Counted from the first letter of the stretch, positions 1 through 11,760 are shown. The stretch is 64,000 bases of DNA from Zea mays (GCF_902167145.1 NC_050100.1:188969439-189033438); one strand, 5' to 3'. Notes: generated by a model from the sequence alone, not told the origin. Program-made: numbers and translations.

Positions 1-2062
1 AGCCTTCGGAAGCCGAAAAAACAAGAGACTCAACAGAGTTTTCGACGCTATTAGGTTCATGTACCCTGACTACCGCTACCCGTTACGGGGGCAAAAAAGA
101 AAAGGTACAACCTCCGGGAAAGATGATGCTTCAGCTGCTCCAAGCGAGCCTGCGCCGAAGAGGAAAAAGGTGAAAGTCTTTACTCACCGACCGCACTTTA
201 TTGAACCGGCCATAGTGCCCGAGTTTGTCGGTGAGACCTCTTCGGCTACTGAAGCCAAAGAAATTGCGCTTGCGCAGAAAACTGAAGAGCTGAGAGCAAG
301 GCCGAAGGTTGAAAGAATTGAAGAGCTGAGAGCCGAAGGGACAAGAGCATCAGAAGTTTTAAGTCCTTCGGCAGGAGTTGAAGTGCCAAAAACCCAGAAA
401 GGTCTAGCAGTGACCCCCAAAAGAAAAAGGATGGTTAATGTTCTAGATGTACTGGAGACAATAAAGTCTTCATGTGCCACTCCGAAGAAACCTGTCGAAG
501 CTCCGAAAATGCAAATTGAGGCAAAACCATCCGAAGACGAAGCTGCAAAGAGCCAGACCGAAGCCAAGGCTGGGCCTTCAGAGCCCGCCAAGGAGAAATC
601 CTTGGAAACCGGAGAAGAAACGAAAAAAGAGACTATAAAGCAAATTCTGCCTGGAAAAAACTCTCTCTTCAGCTCCCGAAGCATCTTCCAGGGAATCTGA
701 TTACATTATGCGACATGCTTCGGGCAAAAGGCTATCTGAAGAGGAAAAGCGAGAAGCTCATCATTATGCCCCGAAATTAAAATATCCAAAAGGGGCGTTG
801 ATATTTAACGGCAGTGGAGAGGAAGACTTCTTGTATTGTCTCCCAGACAACAAAGAGATCTCTGTCTGCCGGGAGATAGGAAGAAGCTTCGGTTTCCCGA
901 CGCTAGAAGATGGGCTCTCAGTATTATCAAAAGATGAATTTGCCGACAGCTTAGCATACAATAGCTTAAAGGTGAGAAAATGAATTTTACTGAAAAGCAA
1001 AATTTTTCCATTTTCTTATACTTAATACCGTATTCCTTTTTCAGGGCCTTATTCTTAGCAACGCCCTCAGGGCGCAAAAAAGTGCTGAAGACGAAGGATG
1101 TACTATAGCTTTGAACAACCTTCATTCCGAAGTAATTGAACTAAGGAACGAAGGTCTTGAAAAAGATAAAATATTAAACTCATTGGTAAACAAAATAAAA
1201 GAAGATGAAGCTTCCTTCAGAGCCCAAACTGAAGCTCAGAAGTGCGAAATTAAAGATCTTCATAAACAGCTGGCTGAAGTGAAGTTAAAATGTGCAATTG
1301 CCGAAGCTGACCGAGACGCCAGTGACTACTGGAAAAATTACTGGGAAAAACAGTTGTGGAGCTTCGTTCTTCAAAAGAAAGATGCTATGAAAAATCTGTG
1401 GCATGTGTACAAAAGATAAAAACCAGTTTCGCCAAAATCGGCGCGTATTCAAATGAGGACAACTTCGTACTAGGCGATCCCGATGGTCCAATCGAATGGA
1501 TCAACGGCGAAACCGAAGCCTTTGAGGAAGTTTTGAGTGGCCGTGGAGATGTCTGCGCCTTCTCAGGTGCCAGGGGAATTGCGGCTATCTTGGAGAAGGC
1601 AGGATGCGAACACGTGAAGGTTCTGGCCCAAGCCAAAGCTGCGTTCTCTATTGAAGATACAAAAGACCCCTCAGCCGAGGCGAGCTTAGTTGGCGGAAAG
1701 TTTTTCACCGACATCTGGGAAAATGGTGGCCGAGGGATGGCTCACGAAATTATAAAGAAAAGTGAAGGAGATACTCACGATGCTAGAGAAGCAGCAAAGG
1801 CAGCTGAAAAAACTGCAGAACTTGAAAGGCGGATAGGTATTACCTAATTGCTTTTGACTTATGTTTTATTTCTGTGACTTCGAACTTATTTATGTTTTGT
1901 ATCGCAGCTGAACTATCTCCTCCCCCGGAGCCTTTCGAGTCATTGGCCGACCCCGAAGCAAAAAAGGAAGATGAAACTACAAAGATGGCCGAAGCTATTA
2001 TGGACGAAGTTGTGACTCAACTACTAAACGAAGCTACAAAAGAAGTTTTAAAAGAAGAATAG
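1..2062 (+). pseudogene. Antisense spliced ORF of retrotransposon R1 (C-terminal part), frameshifted
   Basis: The coding frame is open from the window edge to a TAG at 2062, in three exons: up to 971, 1045-1836 and 1908-2062. Two introns have GT/AG ends (972-1044 and 1837-1907). The product is rich in Lys, Glu, Ala, Ser and Pro in its first 200 residues, followed by a conserved block with SGKRLSEEE and YCLPDNKE motifs and a long charged, probably coiled-coil C-terminal part. The same protein is encoded by R2 on the other strand, where its N-terminus is visible. Frameshifts break it here near 700 and near 1360. It runs antisense to gag. Antisense ORFs of this kind are known between pol and the 3' LTR of some grass Gypsy elements such as maize Grande, and the R2 copy resembles proteins annotated as 'putative gypsy type transposon'. 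Its function is unknown. Confidence 0.7.
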
Positions 2063-3433
2063 CTGTTATTGTAAAAACATTTGGAATGTAATATTTGTCA
2101 AACAAAGTGTGTAGTATTTCTATAATTTTGAATGTAATATATAAGCTGCTTGCAACTCAATTCTTTACGATGCATGAAACTTTACATACATACCGTTTTT
2201 TGAGCCTTCGGCGAAAAAACACCTTCCCTTCTTTTCATGCTTCGTGAAGAATATCCATATTTCGTAAAAAACATCCAGCCTCCGTAAAAACATTATGCTT
2301 CGTAAGCAATAGATCTTTTCATATTAGAATTGACAAAACTGTACTTCTTCAAAACTTATTTTGTGCCTTGGCACTGCTTCTTCGAAATAATCACCGAAGA
2401 TCAACATTATATCCCCTTCTTGTGCCATTGATGCAATATGATGTATGATGTTATGCCATGCAAATGATGTGATGATGTATGCTATGCAAAATGATATTTG
2501 TGCCAAAGATACACGATGTATCAGCGTTGACTTTTTGCTGTAAGCCTCCCTTGGGAGCTTCTTCGCCTTTTACTTCGGCGGAATCAGCGTTGACTTTTCG
2601 CTGTAAGTTCTGCATCCCCTTAGGAACGTCTTTTGAACTTCTTCGCCTTTTACTTTCGGCGGTATCAGCGTTGACTTTTCGCTGTAAGCCTCCCTTAGGA
2701 GCTTCTTTGCCTTTTACTTTCGGCGGTATCAGCATTGACTTTTCGTTGTATGCTCTGCATTCCCTTGGGAACGACTTTTGAGCAGAAAACTTACTATGCG
2801 CTCCCTTAGGAACGCCTTTTTGTAGCTTCGTCGTACTCTGCGTCCCCTTAGGGACGACTTTCGAGCTTCTCCCTGTTTTTCTTTCTTTTTCTCTCTCTGC
2901 ACCCGAAGGTGCATGCTCAGTCTTTACATTTACATATTTTTGGGGGATTTTGCTCTCTTAGAGCTGAATAAAAGAGGAAAATTACAAGTTATGGTCCCAT
3001 TAAAAACCTTTCTCCCCCTTTAGAAAGGAAAAGGGGGCCATGGAAAAATAAAATAAAGTAAAAAAGATTACATCAAGTTGTACATAAAATCGCCGAAGCT
3101 CATCCGCATTCCAAGATCTAGGAATGTCGTTGCCGTCCATATCCTTTAATCTGTAGGAACCGAGTCTTGACGACTTTTTGTAGCTTTGGCAATATAGCTT
3201 CGGCAATATAGCTTCGGCAAGCTTACGCTACACTCCCTTAAGAACGACTTTTGTAGCTTCGGCCATTTTTGAAGCTTCGTGAATCTGTGAAGAAGGTTTA
3301 TTCCACTATGGCAATGACGAAGTTATCACAAGAAAATGAAAACAGGAAAAAAGCTAGGTTTTCAATAATTGTTCCTTACTGAAAGAAAAATTGATAATGG
3401 ATATGAAAATTGTTTTTAGGAGTAGGATATCTC
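2063..3433. repeat. Non-coding spacer of R1
   Basis: The spacer between the antisense ORF and gag contains no long ORF. It carries many copies of CCCTTAGGAACGACTTTT-like words and CTTCGGC words, which reappear inverted in R2 at 12324-12775. It marks where pol would lie in a complete element. Confidence 0.6.
2518..2775. repeat. Tandem repeat, four imperfect units of about 65-80 bp
   Basis: Units begin with ATCAGCGTTGACTTTTCGCTG and end with CTTCGCCTTTTACTTTCGGCGG. They start near 2520, 2581, 2664 and 2728 and differ by point changes and one short insertion. They lie in the R1 spacer and carry no gene. Confidence 0.75.
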
Positions 3434-3985
3434 TCAGTAGATATGCTTCGACTCTGGCACAGTACTATTGACTATGCGAGCTTCGGACTCCTCTCTGAAG
3501 TCTCGTTGCCGATGAGTGTGTTGGCTCCCTTCTGGCTGCTGACCTCGTTGTATTGGTGGTGGAGGTCGAAGCTGTTGCCAAGATGCCTGAGATTGGCTTG
3601 CCGAAGCAACAGAAGTTGTAGGATGGTTGCCTACATACTCCGGTATGTAGGGTGAGTGATACGAAGCAGTATGCATGACTTGCTTCGGCTGGTTCTGCTG
3701 AGCTGCAGCTTCTGCTATTTCCTTTTGTTTCTGAATGGTGACATGGCACATTCTTGTAGTATGACCCTTGTCCTCACCACAGAATAAACAGTAAATTCTT
3801 CTAGGCTGATCTCCAAAACTTCCTCCGAAGCCCCTAGCGCCTCTGCCTCTTGGAACTGACGGCCGGAAAGAGCTTTGCTGCTGCCCCGAAGTTTGCGAGG
3901 AATGCTGTGGCCTCTGTTGCTGAAGCTTTCTTCGGCGACATGACGAAGGTCAGTGCTTGCCGAAGGTGGTCGAAAAGGGTTCACC
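3434..3985 (-). pseudogene. gag: gag C-terminal fragment of R1 with CCHC zinc knuckle
   Basis: One frame is open on the minus strand from about 3918 to a stop at 3434. It has a Gln/Ser/Arg-rich segment, then a retroviral-type zinc knuckle CLFCGEDKGHTTRMC (C-x2-C-x4-H-x4-C), then a Gln/Pro-rich tail ending in HIY. This is the nucleocapsid end of a Ty3/Gypsy Gag, which binds RNA in the virus-like particle. A possible initiator context (MSPKKAS) lies at about 3943, close to the primer-binding site, but in a different frame. The N-terminal and capsid parts are absent, so an internal deletion joins the leader almost directly to the zinc-knuckle region. Confidence 0.75.
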
Positions 3986-3999
3986 GGAGGTGGGCGCCA
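3982..3999 (-). other. Primer-binding site of R1
   Basis: Immediately inside the LTR, after one base, the minus strand reads TGGCGCCCACCTCCGGTG. The TGGCGCC start is typical of plant Gypsy primer-binding sites. It shows that the LTR at 4001-4707 is the 5' LTR of a minus-strand element. Confidence 0.75.
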
Positions 4000-4000
4000 A

Positions 4001-4707
4001 TGTTGGGGACTTGCTCTTAAATGCTATGAATTAAGAACAAGGCAACACAAAAAGGGGTTATTGTTTAATGCCCTTCGTCCTTCGAAGCATTATTTCCCTT
4101 AGGATATAACGATCTTTGCACGAAGGTCATGAAGGACATACCTTCATCATCACAGTATATAATGATGAAAGACGAAGCATATGAAACATAAGAAATGACA
4201 TGAATAATCATATGACATTATCTATATATATCTTTATTATATTATCATGAATGAATAAAAACAACATTGATTCACATTTGTACCTTCGGCTTGAGAGAAG
4301 GCAAAAGTACAAGCGTGACGCATGAGCGAGTACAAATCAGCGTGAACAGTATGAGATCACTGTTCATCTATTTATAGGCACGGGACGCAGCCCATGTAAA
4401 GTTACACCCATGCCCTTTACATCTGCTAATAACTCTATAATAATCCATCGAGGTTAAAATAGCCTTTTCATCTTTAAGTCGGTATCCTTTTCTACTGTCA
4501 TGCCGAAGCTCTCCTACGCACAGCTTCGGGATCAACTCGTCCTTCGTCCCAATCACCCTTCATCTCGATCAGGCTTCGTCCCGACCATGCTCTCTATATC
4601 GCATATGCTTGTGATCCGAGTCCGAAGGTACCTGTTCATATATTTCACTTGAAAAACATTGTCAAATCATGTTTTTGAGGACCTTCGGAGGACGAAGGCC
4701 CCCAACA
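4001..4707 (-). repeat. 5' LTR of R1 (707 bp)
   Basis: The segment has the inverted ends TGTTGGGG...CCCCAACA. It is homologous to the R2 LTR at 16644-17274, including the stretch TCCGAAGGTCCTCAAAAAC just inside the upstream end and the TATAAATAG promoter. Confidence 0.85.
4368..4376 (-). promoter_or_regulatory. TATA box of R1 LTR
   Basis: The minus strand reads TATAAATAG, followed by GATGAACAGTG. The R2 LTR has the same box and context on the plus strand at 16950-16958. It is the likely U3 promoter. Confidence 0.7.
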
Positions 4708-6600
4708 GGTAAGTTGATTCGTATTCCAGTCAACTAGGTCTATAAAATAGATTAAATAGAATTGTTGGTCACAATAAATGTTATTAATTTAGCATGCGTA
4801 TATTGTGATGATAGATTTAGATAAATCGGTAAATCAAGTAATTAAGATACACAGTTTAAAGAGCTAATAAAAAGCTAGGAATAAAAATAGATTTTCTAGT
4901 GTTATTATGTCAGTTTGGTTAATGGATGAAGTCGATGCCCTGCTTAATTAGTCAGCTTATTCTAGGTTGGGTGTTTAATTCGCTGTCATATAAGTATTAT
5001 TTAGGTTTGCGATATTCCTCCTTATATGCATACATGTGCATTATGCATATCATTCAGGTACGTTAATTAATCACGTGATGCGGAAGACAACCCAAGTCGA
5101 CCCCAAGCACGGGCTAATCTGCATGGTGATGTTGATGGACGAACCTGAAGATAGGATGATCTGATCAAGTGCTAGGACAAGGATGATTGCCAAGTGGACG
5201 TCACCTAACAACACTAACCTAGTGTTATTCAGGCAAGCCCCGGTGCATTTGCCACCTCCTTGTGTTTTAAAATCTTTATCACCTTGTTTGATGCATTAGG
5301 TGATAGGAGTTGTGTGCTAAACCGTTGATGCATTTCCTTCCTTAAAAAATTGATTACCCTTCCTTGATACCCTTTTTGAAAAGGATTTTTGATGCTTAGC
5401 CTTGCTCTAGAAAAACAAAATGTTTTGTTTTTAAAACAAAAGTGATGCTTTAGTGGGTGGGAATGTTTTCAAAAAAATGTGATGGTGAATCCATTAGGGC
5501 CTTGATGGGTTCAACATCGGAAAAGATGTACCTCTACCAGGTACCAAACTTTGGGTTTTAAATGATAAAGCTGAGACCGGGCGGTTGACTTGCACGAGAA
5601 AGGAGTCTCGGTGTAGTGTCTCCGTCTGAGTCGATTAAGGACCGTGTCGATGTAGGCTTGATGATCGAGGACCCTTTAACTGGTCACATGCCTCATCATG
5701 GGTAAGCTTTGCCTCGGGCAGACTAATACCAGAATAAGATAACACGCAATGGGCGTGGAGAGATGGCAAGAGTAGCGTGTACCCTCCGTGGTAAGAGGCG
5801 GGACGATGGTGTATCTGTGCTCTCGGTTGGCGTGAACCTGATCTAGTCTTAAGAACCCCAGTGGTGAGTTGACATATGCAAGGGTTAAGTGCTACATATG
5901 TCGTGTGATCGGAGATCCCCAGCTGGGTATTAATCGATTCGGATCGCCGTAACTTCACTGACATGAAGACTTGGTCACTGACTTACACGTAGAAATCCAG
6001 TGAACTGATGGGATGATAAAAGATGGCTAGTGCAGGTCAAGTGATTGAACTAGGGTAGAAAGAACTCTAGATGCAGGTAATTTTACTTAACCTGACAAGT
6101 AAAAATGGATTTTTAAGGATCCACTCATAGTAAGCTTTCTGCAAAACAGAGTCTTTGATTCTTGATAAGCCATACCTTGAATCCCTCTAGCCAGCATACC
6201 CTTGAGAGTCTTTTCTTTAGTCGGGTAAGTCTTGCTGACTAATTCCATACTCAGGGTTTTATTCCCTGTTGTTTTTCAGGTTATAGTTTTGTGTTGCTGA
6301 TGATGGTGTTAAGTGTCGGCGGGCTCGGCCTTCTTATAAGTCTAAGTAACCCTTCTATACTTCTTATTGAGGATGATCCCTTGAGCTAGCATATATTTCA
6401 AACTTATACTTTTGCAATCACTCCGATAAAATAATGTAAAATTTTTGTAACTTGTAAAATTTGGTAATAAGATTTCCGCTGCAAAAATATTGGTGTGTGT
6501 GTGATTTCTGTTACTTAATCTTGCGGTCCTGGTTGTAAGTGGTTTATTCGATGTCCTTGGGGCAATCGGACAGATCCTGTTAAGTTATCTGGTGCACATG
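4708..6600. repeat. LTR-like non-coding sequence of another retrotransposon, fused to R3
   Basis: No coding potential is seen over 1.9 kb. The right-hand 150 bp (a run with GGTAATAAGATTTCCGCTGC, then a GTGTGTGTG run, then GATTTCTGTTA) is of the kind seen near the 3' end of long grass Gypsy LTRs. Homology to R3 begins around 6595, directly after it, so R3 was truncated here by a second element or by recombination. I could not place the left boundary of this LTR. Confidence 0.45.
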
Positions 6601-7540
6601 CATAGCCGTCTGAGGTCTTTGAGACAAGGACAGGTGCATGTGGGCCCAATAACTTGGGAGGTTCTGCCACAATGGGTCTCAGTAGCCATCTTTCGAAGAC
6701 GCCCTCGGGCACGGGTGCCCAAGTTGATGCCCTCACGGAGAGTTCATCTACCGCCGAGTTGTCAGCCCGAGGAACATGTTGCAGTTCCAGGGTCGTGAAG
6801 TCTTTTTCCAGCTTCTTTACGTGGAGGAGGTAAGCTGCGAGCCTGGGCTCGTTGCAGCTACACTCCTCGCGGACTTGCTTTATGATCAGCTGGGAGTCCC
6901 CCTTCACGAGGAGCTGTTGGATCCCCAGGGATAGGGCGGCCAACAAGCCAAAGATCAATGCTTCATACTCTGCCATATTGTTGGTGGCCTTGAACTCAAG
7001 GTGCACCATGTACTTCACTTGATCTCCGTTGGGGTCGATGAGGACCACCCCAGCCCCGCCAACTTGTTGACGGGCAGATCCGTCGAAGAAGAGCGTCCAG
7101 TGGGGCCCGGTGAAGACCAGACCCCTGGGCTCCACAGGTGTGGGGTCCGAATCGGGATCCGGACCCCTAGGGGCACTCGGGGGAGGTGTCCACTCCACGA
7201 TGAAGTCTGCCAGAACCTGGCTCTTGATGGTGTGGCGAGGTTGGAAGTCCAGCTGGAACTCAGCGAGCTCCACGGCCCACTTGGCGATATTGCCTGTGGC
7301 GTTAGAGTTGTGGAGGATGGCCCTTAACGGAAAGGAGGTCACCACCACGACCCTGTGTGCCTGGAAATAGTGGCGCAGCTTCCTGGACGCAACAAGCACA
7401 GCATAAAGGAGTTTGTGTGTATCAAGGTACCTGGCTTCTGCTTCATGGAGGACCTCGCTGACGTAGTAGACTGGCTTTTGAACGGTCCGGACCCCAGCAG
7501 AGCCCTCAGGTTCCTGGCCTTCTAGCGCCACCTGGTCTTC
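6601..7540 (-). pseudogene. pol: RNase H domains of R3 pol
   Basis: The segment 7531-6601 is one open frame. It starts in the connection/RT-RNase H region (PVYYVSEVLHEAEARY, RKLRHYFQAHRV) and continues into a second RNase H-type domain with LFFDGSARQQVGGAGVVL, then NNMAEYEALIFGL, VKGDSQLIIKQV and PRADNSAVDELS. The acidic residues of the DG, E and D motifs are present. This domain removes RNA from the RNA:DNA hybrid. The frame runs into unrelated sequence at about 6600. A break near 7540-7580 separates it from RT. Confidence 0.85.
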
Positions 7541-7579
7541 TTGTGTCGTCCTTTAGACAACCAGCACCATGCTCACTGC

Positions 7580-8600
7580 TTATGCAGCCGTCGCGATGTA
7601 TAAATACAATGGCTCCCCAGGTTCTGGGGCTACCAGTATTGGTAGGGATACCATGTGCTGCTTCAACTCTTGAAAGGCTTGTTCCGCCTCTTTGGTCCAA
7701 GAGAATGGGCCGGACTTCCGCAACAGCTTGAAGAAGGGCAGCACCCTCTCAGCCAGCCTTGAAATGAAGCGGCTAAGGGCGGCTAATGACCCCGTAAGCT
7801 TCTGGACATCCTTGATACGGGCTGGAGGCCTCATCGCATCAATCGCCTTGATCTTCTCCGGGTTTGCTTCAATGCCTCGGTGCGAAACTAGGAACCCCAG
7901 CAACTTCCCTGCGGAGACACCAAAGACGCACTTGTCCGGGTTCAGCTTCGTGCGTGTTGCCCGCAGCTTGTCGAAGACCAGGGTTAAGTCTTCCACTAGG
8001 GTCAACCCTCTCTTAGTCTTGACCACGATGTCATCAACGTATACTTCCACCTTGTCCCTAATCAGGTCCCCGAAAGTCTTACTCATTGCCTACACAAATG
8101 TTGGCAAGGCGTTTTTCAGACCGTAAGGTATTACGACATAGCAGTAAAGCCCATCCACTATTACAAAAGAGGTATGCTTCCTATCTTCCCTAGACATCTG
8201 GATTTGATGGAAACCAGAGTAAGCATCTAAGAAGGACAAGAGGTCGCACCCGGAGGTAAAGTCCACGATTTGATCTATACGTGGAAGTGGATACGGGTCC
8301 TTGGGACAAGCCTTATTAAGGCTAGTGTAGTCGATGCACATCCGAAGCTTCCCATTTGCCTTGGGGACGATGACTGGGTTGGCCAGCCACACTGGGTGAT
8401 GAACCTCTTTGATGAAGCCGGCGTCTAGCAGCTTCCGGACCTCCTTTTGGATGAAGTCCTACCGCTCAATGGACTGTCTCCGAGGCTTCTGACTCACCGG
8501 TTTGGCATCAGGGTTGATCTTCAGATGGTGCTCGATCACCTCCCTGGGGATCCCAGGCATCTGCGACGGCTCCCATGCGAAGACGTCGGCATTTGCCTGG
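7580..8600 (-). pseudogene. pol: Reverse transcriptase domain of R3 pol
   Basis: Two open segments (8392-8090 and 8086-7580) plus upstream homology to about 8600 encode a Gypsy RT. Motifs in order are WLANPVIVPKANGKLRMC, DYTSLNKACPKDPYPLPRID, FLDAYSGFHQI, the active-site box VYVDDIVVKT, and LLGFLVSHRGIEANPEK. The catalytic Asp pair of YVDD is intact. A stop near 8090 breaks the frame just before the YVDD segment, and another break lies near 8393. The neighbours are protease upstream and RNase H downstream, in the normal Gypsy order. Confidence 0.88.
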
Positions 8601-8639
8601 AGGAAGGCGACGAGCGCGAGTTCCTATTTTTCCTCTAGA

Positions 8640-9310
8640 TCACCCGCAATGCGAGTGGTCTAGGGGGAATCCGCGTAGAGCTGGATGGCCGCACCTTCGA
8701 CACCTTCGTAGGTGCCTTGGTACCAGAGGTCGAGGGGTTCCTCCCTCCATCGTCCGGGCGAGCAGTTTCTGCCACCAGGGCGTGCAGCTTCTCCACAGCC
8801 GCAAGCGCAGCGGCGCGGTCGCCCCGCACGTTGAGGACCCTAGCTGGAGACGACATCTTGAGGACCAAATACCCGTAATGGGCAATGGCCATGAACCGGT
8901 ACAGGGCCGGCCTGCCAATGATGGCATTGAATGGGAGGTTAACCTCCGCACCGTCGAACTGGATGTTCTTCGTGCGGAAGTTTTCCTCTGTCCCGAATGT
9001 AACCGGGAGCGTGATGCTCCCAAGGGGATACACCGGTTGCGCGCCCACTCTGGAGAATGGACGAGAGGGTCCCAGTCGGGACCCTGGGATCTGCAGCTAC
9101 CTGAACGCAGCGTGGCTGATGACATTGTGCCCAGCCCCACCGTCGATCAGGACGTGATGCAGCTTGATGTTGGCGATGACAGGGCGGTGATGAGCAGCAG
9201 TATGCTGGCCCCTGCCATGTTCTCGGGGCAGTCGGATGCCCCGAAGGAGATAGTTGTGCTCCACCACCGTTGGTGTGGGGCCGCTTTCGGGACCCATGGG
9301 GTCACCGACA
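8640..9310 (-). pseudogene. pro: Aspartic protease region of R3
   Basis: The minus strand encodes a retropepsin-like region in two frames. At 9297-9097 the motif HHVLIDGGAGHNVISHAAF contains a DGGAG active-site triplet (DG/SG type). At 9048-8640 it continues with LGSITLPVTFGTEENFRTKN and FNAIIGRPALYRFMAIAHYGY. The second is the usual (I/L)IGRP-type flap region. A frameshift near 9090 separates the two. The enzyme would cleave the Gag-Pol polyprotein. Confidence 0.75.
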
Positions 9311-9373
9311 GGACCTCACGGCGCAGGGACTTCACGTTCCTGCGGGAGGTGAGCTCCCAGCTTCCACCGTACA

Positions 9374-10871
9374 TCACGTACAACTTCTTGCGGCGGTCGG
9401 TATCATCACCGGAGTCGGAGTCTCCAATGAGGATGTCTTTGAGGACCTGCTCGGGGGACTGATACCCGAGGTCCCGTTCTCCCGCGGCCACATCACCGTC
9501 GTCGACCCTCTCCTTGCCAGGCCGGCGACGAGGTGGGGAGCCATCCTTGGACGTCTACTCACGCCGCTCACTAACGCGCTTCGTGAGCTTGATGATCTCG
9601 CGGCACTCCACGGCGCTGTGGCGACTGTTGGGGTGCCCAGGGCATGAGCCGCTATTGCCTCCCTATGGTCACGGGTGCTTGTTGCGCTCGTTCCGGCCCC
9701 CAGTCGCGGCTGCGACGACCGGAGCAGCAGACGGCGGCCTCTCGTGGCCGCGGTTCTTCTTCTTCTTCTTTTTGCCGTCTTGGGTGACGACACCCGAGCC
9801 ATCCGTCTGGGCAACTCCGGTCTGTGGTGCCGAGTGCCATGCACGGCCCTCGGCAGCTCTTGCGCACTTGTCAGCTAGAGCGAAGAGCGTGGTGATAGTT
9901 TCCACATCGTGCATGGCCAACTTCTCCAGCATCTTTTCATCACGCACCCCCTGGCGGAAAGCGGTGATGATGGAAGCATTAGAGATACGGGGTATAGTCC
10001 CTCGTACCTTGGTGAAGCGGGAGATGAAAGCCTGGAGAGTTTCCCCGGATTCCTACCTCACTGCATGGAGGTGAGCCTCCACGCCATGCTGTTGATAAGC
10101 GCTGGCGAAGTTCACCGTGAACCACGCGTAGAGCTCTTCCCAGGAGTAGATCAATCCTGGGGTGAGGTTCATGAGCCAAGTCCGGGCCGGCCCAGACAAG
10201 GCTACATGGAAGTATGTTGCCATTACAGCAGTGTCTCCACCTGCTGCCGTGATGGCGGTGACGTATACTTGCAAGAATTCCGACGGATTTGACATACCGT
10301 CGTACTTCTCCGGTAGGTGTGGCCGGAACTTGGATGGCCAGGCCACCGCGTGGAGATGATCCGCCAGTGCAGCGCAGCCCACGCCGACCAATGGGACACC
10401 CGCCTGGATCCGGGCACCCGTTGGAGTTTGCGGTGCAACCGTAGCGAAGTCGTGGTCAAGGTTGCGACCCTCAAAGTTTAGCCGGCGCTCACGCGCCCTC
10501 TCTAGAGAGATGCGGACATCCTGGCCCGCACGCCTGCGGTTGAGTTCTGCCCGCAGGTCATCAGGCCTCTCCAGAGATACTGGAGCGTCCTCTCCCGCAC
10601 GTCTGCGTATGAGCTCCGCCCACAGGTCCTCAGTCGGTGCGGCCCTCACCGAGGGTGAGCGCACCGACGCCGACGCCTCATGTTGACGCCGGGATGACCG
10701 AGGCCTGGGCCTGGCTAAGCCAGAATGTGCCATGCCGAGCAGTCGGTCGACATCGTCACGCCACTGCTTCATGGCCCCCGACGAGGCCGTGGAGCTAGGA
10801 GGGTGGCGTAGCAACTCCCTGGCTACAGACAAGGCCCTAGGCGCAGCCCTTGACGCCCTGGACGCTTGCAC
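9374..10871 (-). pseudogene. gag: gag of R3
   Basis: From 10871 to 10053 the frame is open. It holds an Arg-rich N-terminal region, then a Retrotrans_gag-like core (KFRPHLPEKYDGMSNPSEFL, ARTWLMNL, SWEELYAWFTVNF), and stops after HAVR where a Gln or Glu codon would be expected. Homology resumes past the stop (9947-9669) with ADKCARAAEGRAWHS and a Lys-rich run. A Cys/His-containing stretch lies near 9620-9650. The stop and later frameshifts make it non-functional as written. Gag would form the particle. Confidence 0.75.
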
Positions 10872-11051
10872 AGGAGTGTGCTACCGCACAGAGCGCACAA
10901 CAGCAGCACCAGGCATAGGGCGGCTGGAGGCCCGCGGCGTGGAAGACACGACTTCTTCCTCGATCGAAGTCTTCGGGATCGAAGTCATGGTGCTCGACGA
11001 TCTGGACCATGGTGTCGAGCAGGAAAACAAGCAAAAACCTAATGCCAAGGC

Positions 11052-11069
11052 CCCTACCTGGCGCGCCAA
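11052..11069 (-). other. Primer-binding site of R3
   Basis: The minus strand reads TGGCGCGCCAGGTAGGGG immediately after the LTR, at the expected 0-3 base distance. It fixes R3 as a minus-strand element. Confidence 0.75.
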
Positions 11070-11344
11070 ATGTCGGAGAGGAAATTCTCCGGCCGGGTGG
11101 CGGAACGCACCCACCCTAAATCCTTAGATGAGGAGGGGCCTAAGCGTTTTGCCTATCGGCTAGATGATCGATGAACACGAGTGAACACGAGGATTTAGAG
11201 TGGTTCAGGCCACCGGAGCGTAATACCCTACTCCACTGTGTGTTGTATTGAATCTGTGAGCTTGAGAGCTTGAGTGTATGAGAGTTTGTGTGAATCTGAG
11301 TAGGGTTTGAGTGAGTGTCTTCCTTGTAACGTCATGTGCCCTCT

Positions 11345-11352
11345 CTTTTATA
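11345..11352 (-). promoter_or_regulatory. TATA box of R3 LTR
   Basis: The minus strand reads GAGCTATAAAAGAGAGG. It lies about 270 bp upstream of the LTR's inner end, a plausible position for the U3 promoter. Confidence 0.55.
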
Positions 11353-11569
11353 GCTCAAGGGGGGCACGTACAAGGATGTTGAGCCCTGACATGTGGGCCC
11401 AGGAGCAAAATGGAGGGAATACATTATAGAAGTAACTAATGTGAGTACGCCTGAGCAATCTCCTGGCGCCATGATGTCCGTAGTCCCTGCAGTATTGATA
11501 TCCTGCAGCTGCCTCCTTGGTAACGCGCGAGTGATGATGAGCATAGTGCACGCGGCAGCATGGGCGTAC

Positions 11570-11760
11570 TGCCTGCCAATGGAATGGATAGGCATGCCGC
11601 CTACAGAATGGACTGGTCGCCGCCTGCCCGCGGAATGGATAGGTCTCATTAAATGCGGAGGCGGCACATCGCCTGCCAGTGGAATGGACAGGGCTCAATA
11701 AATGCTGAGGCGACACATCGCCTGCCAGTGGAATGGACAGGTAGCGCACCTTGTCCGCAA
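11570..11760. repeat. Short tandem repeats inside the R3 LTR
   Basis: The words GCCTGCC(A)(G/C)(T/C)GGAATGGA(C/T)AGG recur five times at 30-60 bp spacing. They are probably an enhancer-like repeat of the LTR U3. They hold no gene. Confidence 0.5.

Larger units (their letters stand above)
1..4707 (-). mobile_element. R1: Gypsy-type LTR retrotransposon, internally deleted, left end outside window
   Basis: Read on the minus strand the order is LTR (4707-4001), primer-binding site, C-terminal gag fragment, tandem-repeat spacer, and an ORF running antisense to gag (plus strand, up to position 1). No protease, RT, RNase H or integrase sequence is visible between gag and spacer, so the element has lost pol or belongs to a non-autonomous lineage. 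The second LTR should lie left of the window. R2 (12324-17274) has the same spacer/antisense-ORF/LTR order in the opposite orientation, which confirms the layout. The abundance of CTTCGG/GAAGC words is typical of this family. Confidence 0.8.

Noticed and set aside
184..684. 166-codon minus-strand ORF opposite the R1 antisense ORF
   Set aside because: Shadow of the plus-strand frame, which is conserved with R2.
2518..3260. Possible CRISPR-like array of repeats
   Set aside because: Units are contiguous tandem repeats without unique spacers, in a plant retrotransposon spacer.
8575..9462. 295-codon plus-strand ORF in R3
   Set aside because: It is antisense to the gag/protease region, Arg-rich, and a shadow of the real minus-strand frames.
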